A stretch of 64,000 bases of DNA from Paraburkholderia kururiensis (GTDB taxonomy: Bacteria; Pseudomonadota; Gammaproteobacteria; Burkholderiales; Burkholderiaceae), in contig NZ_CP139965.1 in NCBI RefSeq assembly GCF_034424375.1, positions 5,084,001 through 5,148,000 of the forward strand. Reading direction: 5' to 3'. Both the position numbers and the translations under genes were made by a program. The notes under the pieces were generated by a model. The model was not told the DNA's origin, made no database searches, and saw nothing but the letters and a program-made list of their open reading frames with translations. Each line of letters opens with the position of its first letter. Within the stretch, counting starts at the first letter, position 1. This document shows, piece by piece, positions 17,871 to 26,744 of this stretch.

Positions 17871-18174
17871 GCGGGGAGGCTGTGGCGGCAGGCATTACTC
17901 CTGTTACGTGACTCGCGCTTTATTCGTCATTCGATCCACAGACCGTTTTTCGCGATTGCTTTTCATGGTCCCGTATTTAATGCGAATAGCATGGGAATGA
18001 GCAATTGGCTAATTCAGTTAGCATAAATTTAAAGGGACGAAGTATTGATGGTAGGGAGATTCAATTAAAAGTTTCTATAGACCGTGACGAAAACGTTTTT
18101 GCCATTCCGGCAGGCTCACTATGTTAAGCGCGGCCCGTATGAGGGCCGTGGCCAACACATAAAGGAGCTCAAGA
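17871..18174. other. AT-rich leader region upstream of the quorum-sensing synthase
   Basis: About 300 nt with markedly more A/T than the genes on either side. It contains an interrupted palindrome GCTAA-TTCAG-TTAGC (18008-18022) and a hairpin close to the start codon (18131-18148, listed separately). No ORF of note. Likely the promoter and 5-prime leader of the cqsA-like gene. Confidence 0.6.
18131..18148 (+). promoter_or_regulatory. Hairpin just upstream of the cqsA-like ribosome-binding site
   Basis: CGGCCC (18131-18136) pairs with GGGCCG (18143-18148) around the loop GTATGA. It ends 12 nt before the strong Shine-Dalgarno AAAGGAG (18161-18167), itself 7 nt before ATG 18175. The position suggests control of translation, but that is inference. 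Confidence 0.45.
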
Positions 18175-19464
18175 ATGGAAAACGTGATTACCCGGCGAAC
18201 GTTTCACCCGGCTTTCGGCGCGACCTTGCCGGCGTTCGTCGCCACGCGTGTCGAGCGGTACTACAGGGAACGGGTGCAGCAAACCTGGGCGGGCGGACAC
18301 ATCATGCGAGGAAAGGTGCCAGGCCCGGACGCGCTGCATCTTTCAAGTAACGACTATCTCTCCATCGCCCGGCATCCCGAGATTCTTTCGGCCATGTACG
18401 AAAGCATTCGGGAAGAGGGCAATGGCCTCTTGATGTCGGCGGTTTTCGTGCACGGGGAGTCTCCGCTGCTGGAGTTCGAAAACCGGCTTGCGGCGTTCAT
18501 GGGTGCGGAGTCCGGGGTGCTTTGCCAGTCGGGTTACGCTGCCAATACGGGATTGCTCCAATCCATTGCATCGCCGGAAACGACGGTCTATGCCGACATG
18601 ATGGCGCACATGTCGCTGTGGGAAGGCATTCGCAGCGCAGGGGCGAACCCCGTCAGCTTCATGCATAACGACCCCGGACATCTGGAACGGCAGATCCTGC
18701 GGTATGGGCCGGGCATCGTGGTGGTGGACTCGGTGTACAGCACGAACGGTAGCGTCAGTCCGTTGCGCGACATCGCCGACGTCTGCAGCGTGCATGGATG
18801 CGTGCTGGTCGTAGACGAGTCGCATTCCCTCGGCACGCATGGCCCGCGCGGTGCCGGGATGGTGGTGGAACTGGGGCTCACCGACCGCGTGCATTTCCGC
18901 ACGGCAAGTCTCGCCAAGGCGTTTGCGGGGCGCGCCGGTTTCGTTACCTGCTCGCATGAGTTTCAGGAGTATTTCAAGTGCGAGTCGAATCCGGCTATTT
19001 TCAGCTCGACGCTGCTGCCGCACGAAATCAGGGGGCTTCTGGCCACGCTCGAGGTGATCGCACGCGATGACTGGCGGCGCAGTCAGCTCGCGTCGAACGC
19101 CCGGTACCTGCGCGATGAACTGACGGCGCTCGGCTACAACCTGAACGGCAGCGAGAGCCAGATCATCGCGCTCGAAGCAGGTCCGGAGCCGCGCACGATG
19201 GTGTTGCGCGACGCGCTGGAAGCACACGGCGTTTTCGGTTCGGTCTTTTGCGCGCCCGCCACGGCAAAGAACCGCTCGCTCGTGAGGCTTTCCATCAATG
19301 CCGCGTTGACGCAGGAGCAGCTCGAAAAGATCGTGACCGTGTGCGGAGCGATTCGCGAGCAGGTGCAACTGCACCTGTGGCCGTCAACGCGGCGCCGCGG
19401 CGACACCGCACCTGCCGCGCATCGACAACGCAATGGGCACGAGGAAATGGCCGTCGCGGCATAA
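18175..19464 (+). CDS. cqsA: Alpha-hydroxyketone autoinducer synthase (CqsA/LqsA-type)
   Basis: PLP-dependent alpha-oxoamine-synthase-fold enzyme (429 residues) that condenses an acyl-CoA with an amino-acid-derived substrate to make a diffusible alpha-hydroxyketone-type signal. Motifs: LHLSSNDYLSIARHPE, MSAVFVHGESPLLEFE, CQSGYAANTGLLQ, VVDESHSLGTHGPRGAG, and TASLAKAFAGRAGF with the PLP lysine at residue 248. The loss of a clear AONS-type GGST context and the nearby CqsS-like kinase and LqsR-like regulator support the quorum-sensing role over biotin or heme synthesis. Strong RBS AAAGGAG. The gene converges on the regulator gene. Known relatives are Vibrio CqsA, Legionella LqsA and Janthinobacterium JqsA. 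Confidence 0.88.
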   Translation: MENVITRRTFHPAFGATLPAFVATRVERYYRERVQQTWAGGHIMRGKVPGPDALHLSSNDYLSIARHPEILSAMYESIREEGNGLLMSAVFVHGESPLLEFENRLAAFMGAESGVLCQSGYAANTGLLQSIASPETTVYADMMAHMSLWEGIRSAGANPVSFMHNDPGHLERQILRYGPGIVVVDSVYSTNGSVSPLRDIADVCSVHGCVLVVDESHSLGTHGPRGAGMVVELGLTDRVHFRTASLAKAFAGRAGFVTCSHEFQEYFKCESNPAIFSSTLLPHEIRGLLATLEVIARDDWRRSQLASNARYLRDELTALGYNLNGSESQIIALEAGPEPRTMVLRDALEAHGVFGSVFCAPATAKNRSLVRLSINAALTQEQLEKIVTVCGAIREQVQLHLWPSTRRRGDTAPAAHRQRNGHEEMAVAA

Positions 19465-19501
19465 GCCACAGTGCGCGGCCGCACGCGCAGCGGCGTAGCC
19501 G

Positions 19502-20542
19502 TTAGAGGCTTGAGCCCCATGCCGCCCGGATTTCCTCGTCGAGCGATTCCAGGTAGTTGTCGTACGGAACGACCGACGACAGGTTGAAACCGGGTGGCTG
19601 CTTTACCACCGCGTAGACGTAGGAGCGCCCGCCTTCGAACGCCGAGGCCGGGTGCATGTAGCGCTGCCAGTTGGCGCATTGGGCCGGATAGTAGCCCTCC
19701 GTTTCCCAAAAGTAGGGAAGCGAGCGTCGACTATCGAGTTCCGCGATAAAGTCCGCTGGCGCCTGCTGCTCGATGGCGATCTCGCGCACGCCGCGTAGCG
19801 TCTCGTCGGTATGGACGATCAGCAGGTACGCGGCGCCTGCGCTGTCGAGCATCAGCAGGCCGTTGGGCTGATAGGAAAGGTAGTGCTCGACGATGCCTAG
19901 CTTGTGGAAAATCTCGTCTACCTTCGCTGCGAACAGCGTGTCTTTCAGAAACGCGTATTCCGTAACGGCGAGGGTGTCCAGCACGGTGCCGCACGCCTTT
20001 TCGAAATACGCGTTCTGCAGGTCTTCAACAGCACGATTCAGCGTCGCGATAGCCTCGCTGTCCTGCTTTCGGATGAAGCGGTCGATCAAACCCTCGTTGA
20101 AGCTTTTCACTGCAAGGTGCTCGTTGGCCTTGCCTGTAAGAATGATTTTCCTGACGGCCGGATTCGCGATGCGTCGGCAAAACTCGAGGCCGTTCATTTC
20201 GGGCATGTCGTAATCCACGACGACCACGGACGTGCGTGCAAACCGTCTGCCGTTATGCACCTGCCGGCGGATGGCTTCGAGACTCATGGCGATGACGTGG
20301 TGCGTGTCGTCTTCGTCGGTTCTGTCCCGATAAGGCTCGAAAAACGGTTCGACGAAGCGCTCGCCGGCCCCTGCGTCCGGTTTGTCGTTGATCGATCGCA
20401 ACGCCTGAACCGGCGAATTGAACAGCCGGAAGGCGAGCTGCGAACCGAGCTGAAGGCTGAGATTCGAGAGGAACGCCGCGCTGTCGTCGACGAACCCGAC
20501 GGTTGTCGGGAAGAAGAATGGCTTGATCGTATCGGGGGTCAT
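19502..20542 (-). CDS. LqsR/JqsR-like response regulator
   Basis: 346-residue regulator with an N-terminal receiver domain and no recognisable DNA-binding domain. The acidic pair VDD is at residues 18-20, and the phospho-acceptor is Asp110 in VVVVDYDMPEMNG. The long spacing between them reflects an insertion of about 40-50 residues, a feature I associate with LqsR-type receivers. The conserved Lys region ILTGKANEHLAV follows. The C-terminal 200 residues have no domain I recognise. Its ATG (20542) overlaps the kinase stop by 4 nt (ATGA), so kinase and regulator are translated together. Confidence 0.85.
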   Translation of the reverse strand: MTPDTIKPFFFPTTVGFVDDSAAFLSNLSLQLGSQLAFRLFNSPVQALRSINDKPDAGAGERFVEPFFEPYRDRTDEDDTHHVIAMSLEAIRRQVHNGRRFARTSVVVVDYDMPEMNGLEFCRRIANPAVRKIILTGKANEHLAVKSFNEGLIDRFIRKQDSEAIATLNRAVEDLQNAYFEKACGTVLDTLAVTEYAFLKDTLFAAKVDEIFHKLGIVEHYLSYQPNGLLMLDSAGAAYLLIVHTDETLRGVREIAIEQQAPADFIAELDSRRSLPYFWETEGYYPAQCANWQRYMHPASAFEGGRSYVYAVVKQPPGFNLSSVVPYDNYLESLDEEIRAAWGSSL

Positions 20543-21873
20543 GGCAGCGGGAATATCAGCACGAATTCGGTGTACTGGCCCTTCACGGAAGAGCACTCGA
20601 TCGTCCCGCCGAACGAACGCATGACGTCCCGGCAGAAAGCGAGGCCGATGCCGGTGCCGGGCGAAACGTCGGCCGGCGAGGCGTCCGGCGACCCGACCGC
20701 TTCGCTTGCCGCGGCGGAGGTGTAGAAGCGGGTGAACACGTGCGGCAACGCGTCGGCGTCGATGCCGCGCCCGGTATCGCGGAAGATAAGCCGGTTGTCG
20801 CGACTGGAGGGCAGCAGGCGAATGGTGATGTCGGCGTGGCTGACGCCGCTCATGTAGCGGAAGGCGTTCTTGAGCAGGTTGAACAGCACGTGAACCATCA
20901 GCATTTCCGAGCCTTCGAACTCGAAGCCCGACGTGAGATCGCAGTGCACGCGTTGCTGTTCGTCGTCTCGGAACGGGTAACGCGCCAGCGCCACGCGTAC
21001 GCACTCTTCGATCGAACAGCGCGAGAAAGGCTGCGTATAGCCACCGGTAAATCGCGCGTTGGCAAGCAGCATGTCGATGATGCCGTTCGAGTGCAGGGCT
21101 TCCTGCTCCACGCGCGCCAACACGCCTTGCATCGAGAGAAGGTGGGCAATGCGGATTTTCGGCACGGGAAGCTGGCCGCGCTGCGCGATGGCATAGCTGT
21201 CGAGCAGCGCAGGCAGGAAGCGTGTGAGCCCCGCGGCACCGGCGCGGATGGCGAGCAGTGGCGTGCGCAGTTCATGCGCGACGCTGCTGGCCGTCGCGAG
21301 CATGGCGCGCTCCTGCTCGATGCGTACCCGTTCCAGATCGTAGTTCGCAAGCGCACCGATGCCGATCGCGAAAGAAAAGATCGCAAGATGCGCGAGATAC
21401 CCGAGTTCCACCGGCTGGGTGGTCAGACAATAGGCGGCGACGGCGAGGCTGATGCCCACCACGAAATGCAGAACCAGCATCAACCAGTCCAGCAGCAACA
21501 CCATGACGAAAACGGCGATCAGCGCGCTTTCCACCCACACTTCCGTGCCGCCGTTCTTGAGCAGCATGAATCCGAAGAAGAAAGGCAGCGCGTAAAGCGC
21601 CGACGCATACCAGTACCACGGCAGGTACTTTTGCATGGCCGCGGGCCAGCGGTCATGAAAGATGATCGGCACGAAAAGCACTGAGCCGACGACGCGCAAC
21701 CATAAGTTCTCGTAAGGCTGCGGGAACAGATCGCGCCACACGTAGTAGTAGAGCGGGAAGCCGATCACCGCCACGACGGCAAGCGGACGCATGCGGCGCT
21801 TCGCATACTGCATGTTGTTCAATGCAGGCGCGAATGCGCGGTTCGTCCACTGCGATAGTTTCGATAAGTTCAT
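20539..21873 (-). CDS. CqsS/LqsS-like quorum-sensing histidine kinase
   Basis: Inner-membrane sensor kinase of 444 residues. Six to seven hydrophobic segments fill residues 31-180; the stretch FPLYYYVWRDLFPQPYENLW is typical of alpha-hydroxyketone receptors. The dimerisation/phospho-acceptor helix has SSVAHELRTPLLAI with His200. The ATPase domain shows LFNLLKNAFRY, DTGRGIDADALPHVFTRF and GTGIGLAFCRDVM. No fused receiver domain is present, unlike Vibrio CqsS. It is followed by the LqsR-like gene in a 4-nt overlap. Presumed ligand is the product of the nearby synthase. Confidence 0.88.
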   Translation of the reverse strand: MNLSKLSQWTNRAFAPALNNMQYAKRRMRPLAVVAVIGFPLYYYVWRDLFPQPYENLWLRVVGSVLFVPIIFHDRWPAAMQKYLPWYWYASALYALPFFFGFMLLKNGGTEVWVESALIAVFVMVLLLDWLMLVLHFVVGISLAVAAYCLTTQPVELGYLAHLAIFSFAIGIGALANYDLERVRIEQERAMLATASSVAHELRTPLLAIRAGAAGLTRFLPALLDSYAIAQRGQLPVPKIRIAHLLSMQGVLARVEQEALHSNGIIDMLLANARFTGGYTQPFSRCSIEECVRVALARYPFRDDEQQRVHCDLTSGFEFEGSEMLMVHVLFNLLKNAFRYMSGVSHADITIRLLPSSRDNRLIFRDTGRGIDADALPHVFTRFYTSAAASEAVGSPDASPADVSPGTGIGLAFCRDVMRSFGGTIECSSVKGQYTEFVLIFPLP

Positions 21874-22429
21874 GGCAACCGATGAATCTCGTTTCTGGCA
21901 CCGGAATGAATGATTCCTTCGGCGCCAACAGGCGAGCGGTTAGAAGGCGGGTATTCCTGGCCCGATTGTTGTTTGCGGTGGGTATGACGCGGGCGAAGCA
22001 TCGTCTCCAGCATAGCTTCCCATTCCCCGCGACCCGCCTCCTTGGTCACGACGGGCTAATTTACCATTGCAAAACCGGTCCGTGGCTCATTTCGCGTCGA
22101 GTTATGCCATTGCATGCATTGAAATCCTGTTGTCATGGAGTCTCGCAAACCGAAATTGACTCGCTCGACGTTTCTCAATGCGTTATGCATGACACAAAAT
22201 GCCTTGCGGTTATTCGATGCAAGGCGAATACTTTTTAATGGTCCGGTAAAGCGCAAACAACGGCATGCCGGAGTAGTAGCTCATTCCGGTTTGTGCGCAT
22301 TGAATAACCTTCCCACCCCACCTAAAAATTAAAACCCTTCGTGCGCCGTTCCGTACCTCTCCGAATGGATAGCTACCCCGCGCGTTTTGACCTGGCCTAA
22401 TATGCGCGTCCCCTCTCCATGGCCCGGTT
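21874..22429. other. Long AT-richer intergenic region upstream of the sensor kinase
   Basis: About 550 nt with no convincing gene. It includes the upstream region of the kinase gene (minus strand), a TGCATGCA palindrome near 22110 and a terminator-like hairpin (22201-22236, listed separately) pointing to the plus strand. Short frames exist but none has a good start signal or recognisable sequence. Confidence 0.55.
22201..22236 (+). terminator. Rho-independent terminator-like hairpin with T-run
   Basis: GCCTTGC (22201-22207) pairs with GCAAGGC (22219-22225) around an 11-nt loop and is followed by GAATACTTTTT. No plus-strand protein gene lies upstream within this intergenic region, so if real it could end a small RNA made from the quorum-sensing locus. 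Confidence 0.4.
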
Positions 22430-22897
22430 ATGGACGCAACATCGTCTTCTTCCCGATCGCGCCGCAAGGATGTCCGGCAACGCCCGCCGCGGCTGACGAG
22501 AGAGATGCTGCTGCCGCTGCCTGCCGTCACTGTTCGGGCACTCTCCCTCGAATCCCATACGGCGCTTGCTGCCGTCATCGCGGGCCACGCCACAGCGCCG
22601 GTGGTGACCCGCCTGCTCAAGACGCTCTATCTCACCTGGTTCCTTCAGCAAGGTATGGGCGAGTTGCCCGACATGGACACGTTTCGCACCGCTGAAGCCG
22701 CGTTGGCGCTTTGTTCCCGGTGCGTGCGCGAAGGCCGCGAATGGCGGCTCGCGGAGGCCGGTCGCGTCGCGCTGTGCCGCATTCTCGCGCTCAACGACCA
22801 TTTGCTGGCCAGCGCTCCCGCGTATTGCCATGCTGAGGCAACGCGACGGTTGCGAATGTTGGCCACGTCGCGGGCGTCGTCGTCGGATTTGCGCTGA
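22430..22897 (+). CDS. Hypothetical protein, possible small regulator-like family
   Basis: 155-residue soluble protein with a basic N-terminal 25 residues (SRSRRKDVRQRPPR) and an Ala/Leu-rich helical core (MLLPLPAVTVRALSLESHTAL through YLTWFLQQGMGELPD). The pattern resembles small Burkholderia proteins of unknown role that I recall being annotated Fis-family regulators without a proven HTH; I see no clear HTH. Start at ATG 22430 is uncertain; ATG 22505 would remove the basic tail. Confidence 0.55.
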   Translation: MDATSSSSRSRRKDVRQRPPRLTREMLLPLPAVTVRALSLESHTALAAVIAGHATAPVVTRLLKTLYLTWFLQQGMGELPDMDTFRTAEAALALCSRCVREGREWRLAEAGRVALCRILALNDHLLASAPAYCHAEATRRLRMLATSRASSSDLR

Positions 22898-23476
22898 TGT
22901 TTGCGTGACGCTGCGCCGGCGCACGAACACCCCAAAGCGGTAATCGCCGCCGTCCGCAGTTCCGTGACCCGGGCACGACCGACGGGTTATATACCGAACG
23001 CCGCGCCCCACGGCTGTACCTCGTGCAGACACGGCACCCGGCGGCCGCCGCGTGATTGCCGCCGACCTCTCGCTTCCCCGTAGTACCGCCCCATTTTGGG
23101 GTACGGTATGCTTGCATGATGTCGAATGGCATGGCGGTGCCGATTGCGCACCCGCCGCGCAAGCGCGATTCAGCCTCGCCGGGGGCACGCCATTCGATCG
23201 CACTGAAGACCGATCGGGTGGTGGGTGTTATGGGAATGGCGGTTGGAACAGGGGAGCGGGCGAGCACGATGGGCCCGCAGAAAAGGGTCGCGATGCCCGG
23301 CCGTACATCAGGTTTTTTCGCGATCCTCGTCCGGGGCGAAGTGCACCTCTTGAACCCCGCATCGGTACACGCCCGCGGCGATATCCCAAGCGGCCTTCCA
23401 GCCAAAGCACGCGCGCCACACGTCACATGTCATGAGACGAGCGGCGTGCAGTCCTTCACGCCCGTGCGGTGATCCC
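22898..23476. other. Intergenic region without a convincing gene
   Basis: About 580 nt. Overlapping open frames occur on both strands (for example a plus-strand frame with ATGs at 23116), but they lack a ribosome-binding site and any recognisable sequence. An imperfect palindrome around CCCCATTTTGGGG lies near 23088-23100. Probably the promoter region of the downstream kinase. Confidence 0.5.
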
Positions 23477-25987
23477 ATGCCGACGACCCTGGACCTACGC
23501 GCACGATACGGGCGCTCAGCCGGCCGCCGCTTCCTGTTCGAGTGGCTGGCCACGGGCATCTTCGGCGTGGTGGTGCTCATCGTCGCGGCGCTGCTGCCGG
23601 TCACGGCGAGCCTCGATCACGTCGTCTACGACAGCTATCTGCGGCTGAATTCGCGGGCGCCGTCGCCGGACATCGTGATGGTCGAGATCGACAACGCGAG
23701 CATCGAGCAACTCGGCCGCTGGCCGTGGCCGCGCAGCATGCACGCGCGTCTTGCCGAGGCGCTCGCGAAGGCGCATCCCGCAGCGGTGGTCTACGACGTG
23801 CTGTTCACCGAGCCCTCGCCGGACGACCAGGCGCTCGCGCGCGCCTTCGCCGAGGCGCCCACGTTCCTTCCCGTTCTGCTCTCGCCCGCCGACGACACCG
23901 GCATGCGCCAGGCGCTGCGCCCGGTTGCACCGCTTGCAGCCGCCGCCGTGGCGATCGGGCACATCAACCTCGAAGTGGACAGCGACGGCATCGTGCGCAG
24001 CGTCGCGCTGTTCGAAGGCGACACGCATTCGCGCTGGCCGCAGTTGATGGTGCCCCTCTGGCGCAGCATTCGCAGCGGACAGGTGAAGCTTGCCGACGGC
24101 ACTGAGGCCGCGCGGCGAGCGCCTGACATCACGCGCGTGGGCGGTCCCGGCAGCGAGGCGCGCTTTCTCGTGCCGTTCAGCCGCGACGCGCAGCGCTACC
24201 GCAAGGTGTCGTTCGCGCAGGTGCTGGCGGGCACGGCGCCGCCCGAGTGGTTCCGTGGGCGCATCGTGATCGTGGGCGCGACGGCGTCGGGCCTGTACGA
24301 CCGCTTTGCCACGCCGCTGTCGGGCGCGCTCGGCCCGCTGCCGGGCGCCTATATCCATGCGAACGTGCTCGACACGCTGCTGCGCGGCGATGCGATCGAG
24401 CCCGTGTCGCGCCCCGTCACCATCGTGGCCTCGCTCGTGCCGCTGGCGCTGTTGCTGGCCGGGTTTCTGGTGCTTTCGCCCGTGCGGTCGTTCATTCTGA
24501 CCGCGGTGCTCGCCGCGTGCGCACTCGTGGTCGGCGCAGCCTTGCTGTTCGGCGCGCATCGCTGGATGACGCCGGTGCCTGCCATCCTTGCGCTCGTCTC
24601 GCTGTATCCGGTCTGGAGCTGGCGGCGTCTCGAAATGACCATGGCGTACCTGCGCAAGGAATTGCAGCAACTCGCCGACGAACCGAACCTCTTGCCCGAA
24701 GCGCCGCGGCGGCGCCGCGAGTTCAGCGGCGACGTGCTGGAGCGGTACATGGCGCTGATGGCGCAGGCCGCCCAGCGCGTGCAGGACATGAAGCGCTTCG
24801 TGTGGGACAGCCTCGACAGCGTGCCCGAACCGATTCTCGTCGCCGACCGGCGCGGCGCGGTGCTCATCGCGAACCAGGCGGCGCGCGCGCATTTCGCGCG
24901 GCTGGGCGAGGCGCTGCCGGAGGGTCGTCTCATGCGCGACGCACTGGCCGATCTCGCGTTCGTGAAGACCATCGACGGGAGCCCCGAAGCCGATACGTTC
25001 GCACGTGCCCATTGGCCGGCGCCGCTCGATCCCACGCGGCCGGAGTACGCAAGCCTCATGGAAGAAGGCGTGGAGGTGCGCGACCACGAAGAACGCGATC
25101 ATCTGCTGCGCTACGCGAAGTGCACCAACGCCGAGGGCGAGCAGACCGGCTGGATTGCGGGCCTCGTCGATGTGACCGCCCTGCACGAGGCCGAGCGTCA
25201 GCGCGAAGACGCCTTGCGTCTGCTCTCGCACGACATGCGCTCGCCGCAGGCTTCCATCCTGGCGCTCGTGGAGATCGAACGTGCGCGCAACGAGTCGCCG
25301 CACGTGCAGGGCCTGATGCAGCGCATCGAACGCTATGCGCGCCGCGCGCTCGAACTCGCCGACGACTTCGTGCAACTCGCGCGCGCCGAGTCGCAGCCGT
25401 ATGACCTGCGCGCCGCGAGCCTCGGCGAACTCGTGATCGATGCCAGCGACGAAGTGTGGCCGCAGGCGCACGCGAAGCACATCCAGATCGACCACGTGTT
25501 CGAAGACGACGGCTCGGCCTGGATTTGCGCGGACCGGTCGCTCATGACGCGCACGCTCGTGAACATTCTCAACAACGCGGTGAAGTACAGCCCCGCGAAC
25601 ACGCACATCACGTGCACAGTGGCACTTGTGCCTGTGGCGGGCGCTGACAGTCGCGTGGTCTGTACGATCCGCGATCAGGGTTACGGCATTCCGCTCGACC
25701 AGCAGGCGCATCTGTTCGAACGTTTCCGGCGCTTTCATGCCAAAGACCGGCCGGAGGTAAGCGGCGCCGGGCTTGGCATGGCGTTCGTGAAGACCGTGGT
25801 GACACGTCACCGCGGTGACGTCACGGTGCAAAGCGAGCCGGGCAAGGGCACCGCGTTTACCATTTCGCTTCCGCTCTTTCTCGACGAGACCGGCGGTGCG
25901 CTGCCGGACGAGGACGAGGATGAAGACGGGGACGCGCATGCGCCTATGCACGAGCACGGCGAAAAACCCGACGCCCATGCAGATTAG
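23477..25987 (+). CDS. CHASE2-domain sensor histidine kinase
   Basis: 836-residue membrane kinase. After a first membrane helix (about residues 21-45) comes a CHASE2 extracellular sensor (LDHVVYDSYLRLNSRAPSPD, VMVEIDNASIEQLGRWPWPR), then three closely spaced membrane helices (about 310-390). A PAS-like region follows (VWDSLDSVPEPILVADRRGA). The phospho-acceptor box is LLSHDMRSPQASILAL and the ATPase domain has ILNNAVKYSPA, DQGYGIPLDQQ and GAGLGMAFVKTVV. Start at ATG 23477 was preferred to an upstream ATG at 23432. The tail is very acidic (DEDEDEDGD). A second kinase of the same design lies at 30438, whose neighbour is an OmpR-type regulator; this one has no adjacent regulator. Confidence 0.88.
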   Translation: MPTTLDLRARYGRSAGRRFLFEWLATGIFGVVVLIVAALLPVTASLDHVVYDSYLRLNSRAPSPDIVMVEIDNASIEQLGRWPWPRSMHARLAEALAKAHPAAVVYDVLFTEPSPDDQALARAFAEAPTFLPVLLSPADDTGMRQALRPVAPLAAAAVAIGHINLEVDSDGIVRSVALFEGDTHSRWPQLMVPLWRSIRSGQVKLADGTEAARRAPDITRVGGPGSEARFLVPFSRDAQRYRKVSFAQVLAGTAPPEWFRGRIVIVGATASGLYDRFATPLSGALGPLPGAYIHANVLDTLLRGDAIEPVSRPVTIVASLVPLALLLAGFLVLSPVRSFILTAVLAACALVVGAALLFGAHRWMTPVPAILALVSLYPVWSWRRLEMTMAYLRKELQQLADEPNLLPEAPRRRREFSGDVLERYMALMAQAAQRVQDMKRFVWDSLDSVPEPILVADRRGAVLIANQAARAHFARLGEALPEGRLMRDALADLAFVKTIDGSPEADTFARAHWPAPLDPTRPEYASLMEEGVEVRDHEERDHLLRYAKCTNAEGEQTGWIAGLVDVTALHEAERQREDALRLLSHDMRSPQASILALVEIERARNESPHVQGLMQRIERYARRALELADDFVQLARAESQPYDLRAASLGELVIDASDEVWPQAHAKHIQIDHVFEDDGSAWICADRSLMTRTLVNILNNAVKYSPANTHITCTVALVPVAGADSRVVCTIRDQGYGIPLDQQAHLFERFRRFHAKDRPEVSGAGLGMAFVKTVVTRHRGDVTVQSEPGKGTAFTISLPLFLDETGGALPDEDEDEDGDAHAPMHEHGEKPDAHAD

Positions 25988-26014
25988 CCGGTAGTCATTG
26001 AAACAGGACGTCGA

Positions 26015-26671
26015 ATGCCACTGCCCATGAAGACCTTCTTGCTGACCTGCGCCGTGCTGGCGGTCACGAGCCTTGCCGGATGCGCAGGCGTGCGCACCGA
26101 AGTGCAGGCCACGGGCATGCGCCACGCGCCGCAGGGCGACCTGCGCTATCGATTCATGCGTACGCCTGCGCAGCAGGCCGACCCCGGGCAGCCGGGCTGG
26201 GAAAGCCAGCTGCGCGACGCACTCGCGCAACACGGCTTCAGCGATGCCGGCGACGCAAACGATACACACGAGGCGCGCGGCGCAGCCGATGCAACGCAAG
26301 GGCCGCGTTACCTGATTTCCGTCGCGTATGAAACGCGACCGACGGGCATCGCGGTGCGCTCCGCGAAGTGCGCGAACGATGCCCACATCTGCGACACCAA
26401 CGACGCATCACATGACGCTTCGCCGTTCGCCGGCCGCTACCTTCATCGCTTGACGCTGCGCTTCATCGACGCGCGTTCGGGCGAGGAAATCTACAAGGTG
26501 ACAGGCACGCGCCTCGACCGCGATGCGCATGCATCGCCCGCGTTCGGGTACCTCGTGAAAAGCGCGCTCGCCCGTTTTCCGTTCGATGGCGGCCGCTGGC
26601 AGATCGAACTGCGCGAAACGGACGACGGCAAGCAAGCCGACGTCGTTTCGGTGAAGCCGCTCGCGCCGTGA
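26015..26671 (+). CDS. Putative lipoprotein (DUF4136-like)
   Basis: 218-residue protein with a lipoprotein signal: MKTFLLTCAVLAVTSLAGCAG, lipobox LAGC, so likely lipid-anchored. The rest contains RYLISVAYETRPTGIAV and LTLRFIDARSGEEIYKVTG, a pattern seen in DUF4136-type lipoproteins, but the assignment is tentative. Start at ATG 26015; an internal ATG at 26027 gives a more standard signal peptide. It follows the CHASE2 kinase by 27 nt and may be co-transcribed. Confidence 0.65.
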   Translation: MPLPMKTFLLTCAVLAVTSLAGCAGVRTEVQATGMRHAPQGDLRYRFMRTPAQQADPGQPGWESQLRDALAQHGFSDAGDANDTHEARGAADATQGPRYLISVAYETRPTGIAVRSAKCANDAHICDTNDASHDASPFAGRYLHRLTLRFIDARSGEEIYKVTGTRLDRDAHASPAFGYLVKSALARFPFDGGRWQIELRETDDGKQADVVSVKPLAP

Positions 26672-26744
26672 TGCAGCGAAACGCTGCATCCACTCCCTGC
26701 CCTTCACGCGTCGCGCTCATCTCAAGTTTCAGACCTGGCAGATC

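Noticed and set aside
23116..23472. Possible protein starting MMSNGMAVPIAH
   Set aside because: No ribosome-binding site, atypical composition, overlaps other random frames on both strands.
23516..26386. Very long open frame antisense to the first CHASE2 kinase
   Set aside because: It mirrors a clear kinase gene, is Arg/His-rich with no motif, and is typical of antisense frames in GC-rich codon-biased DNA.
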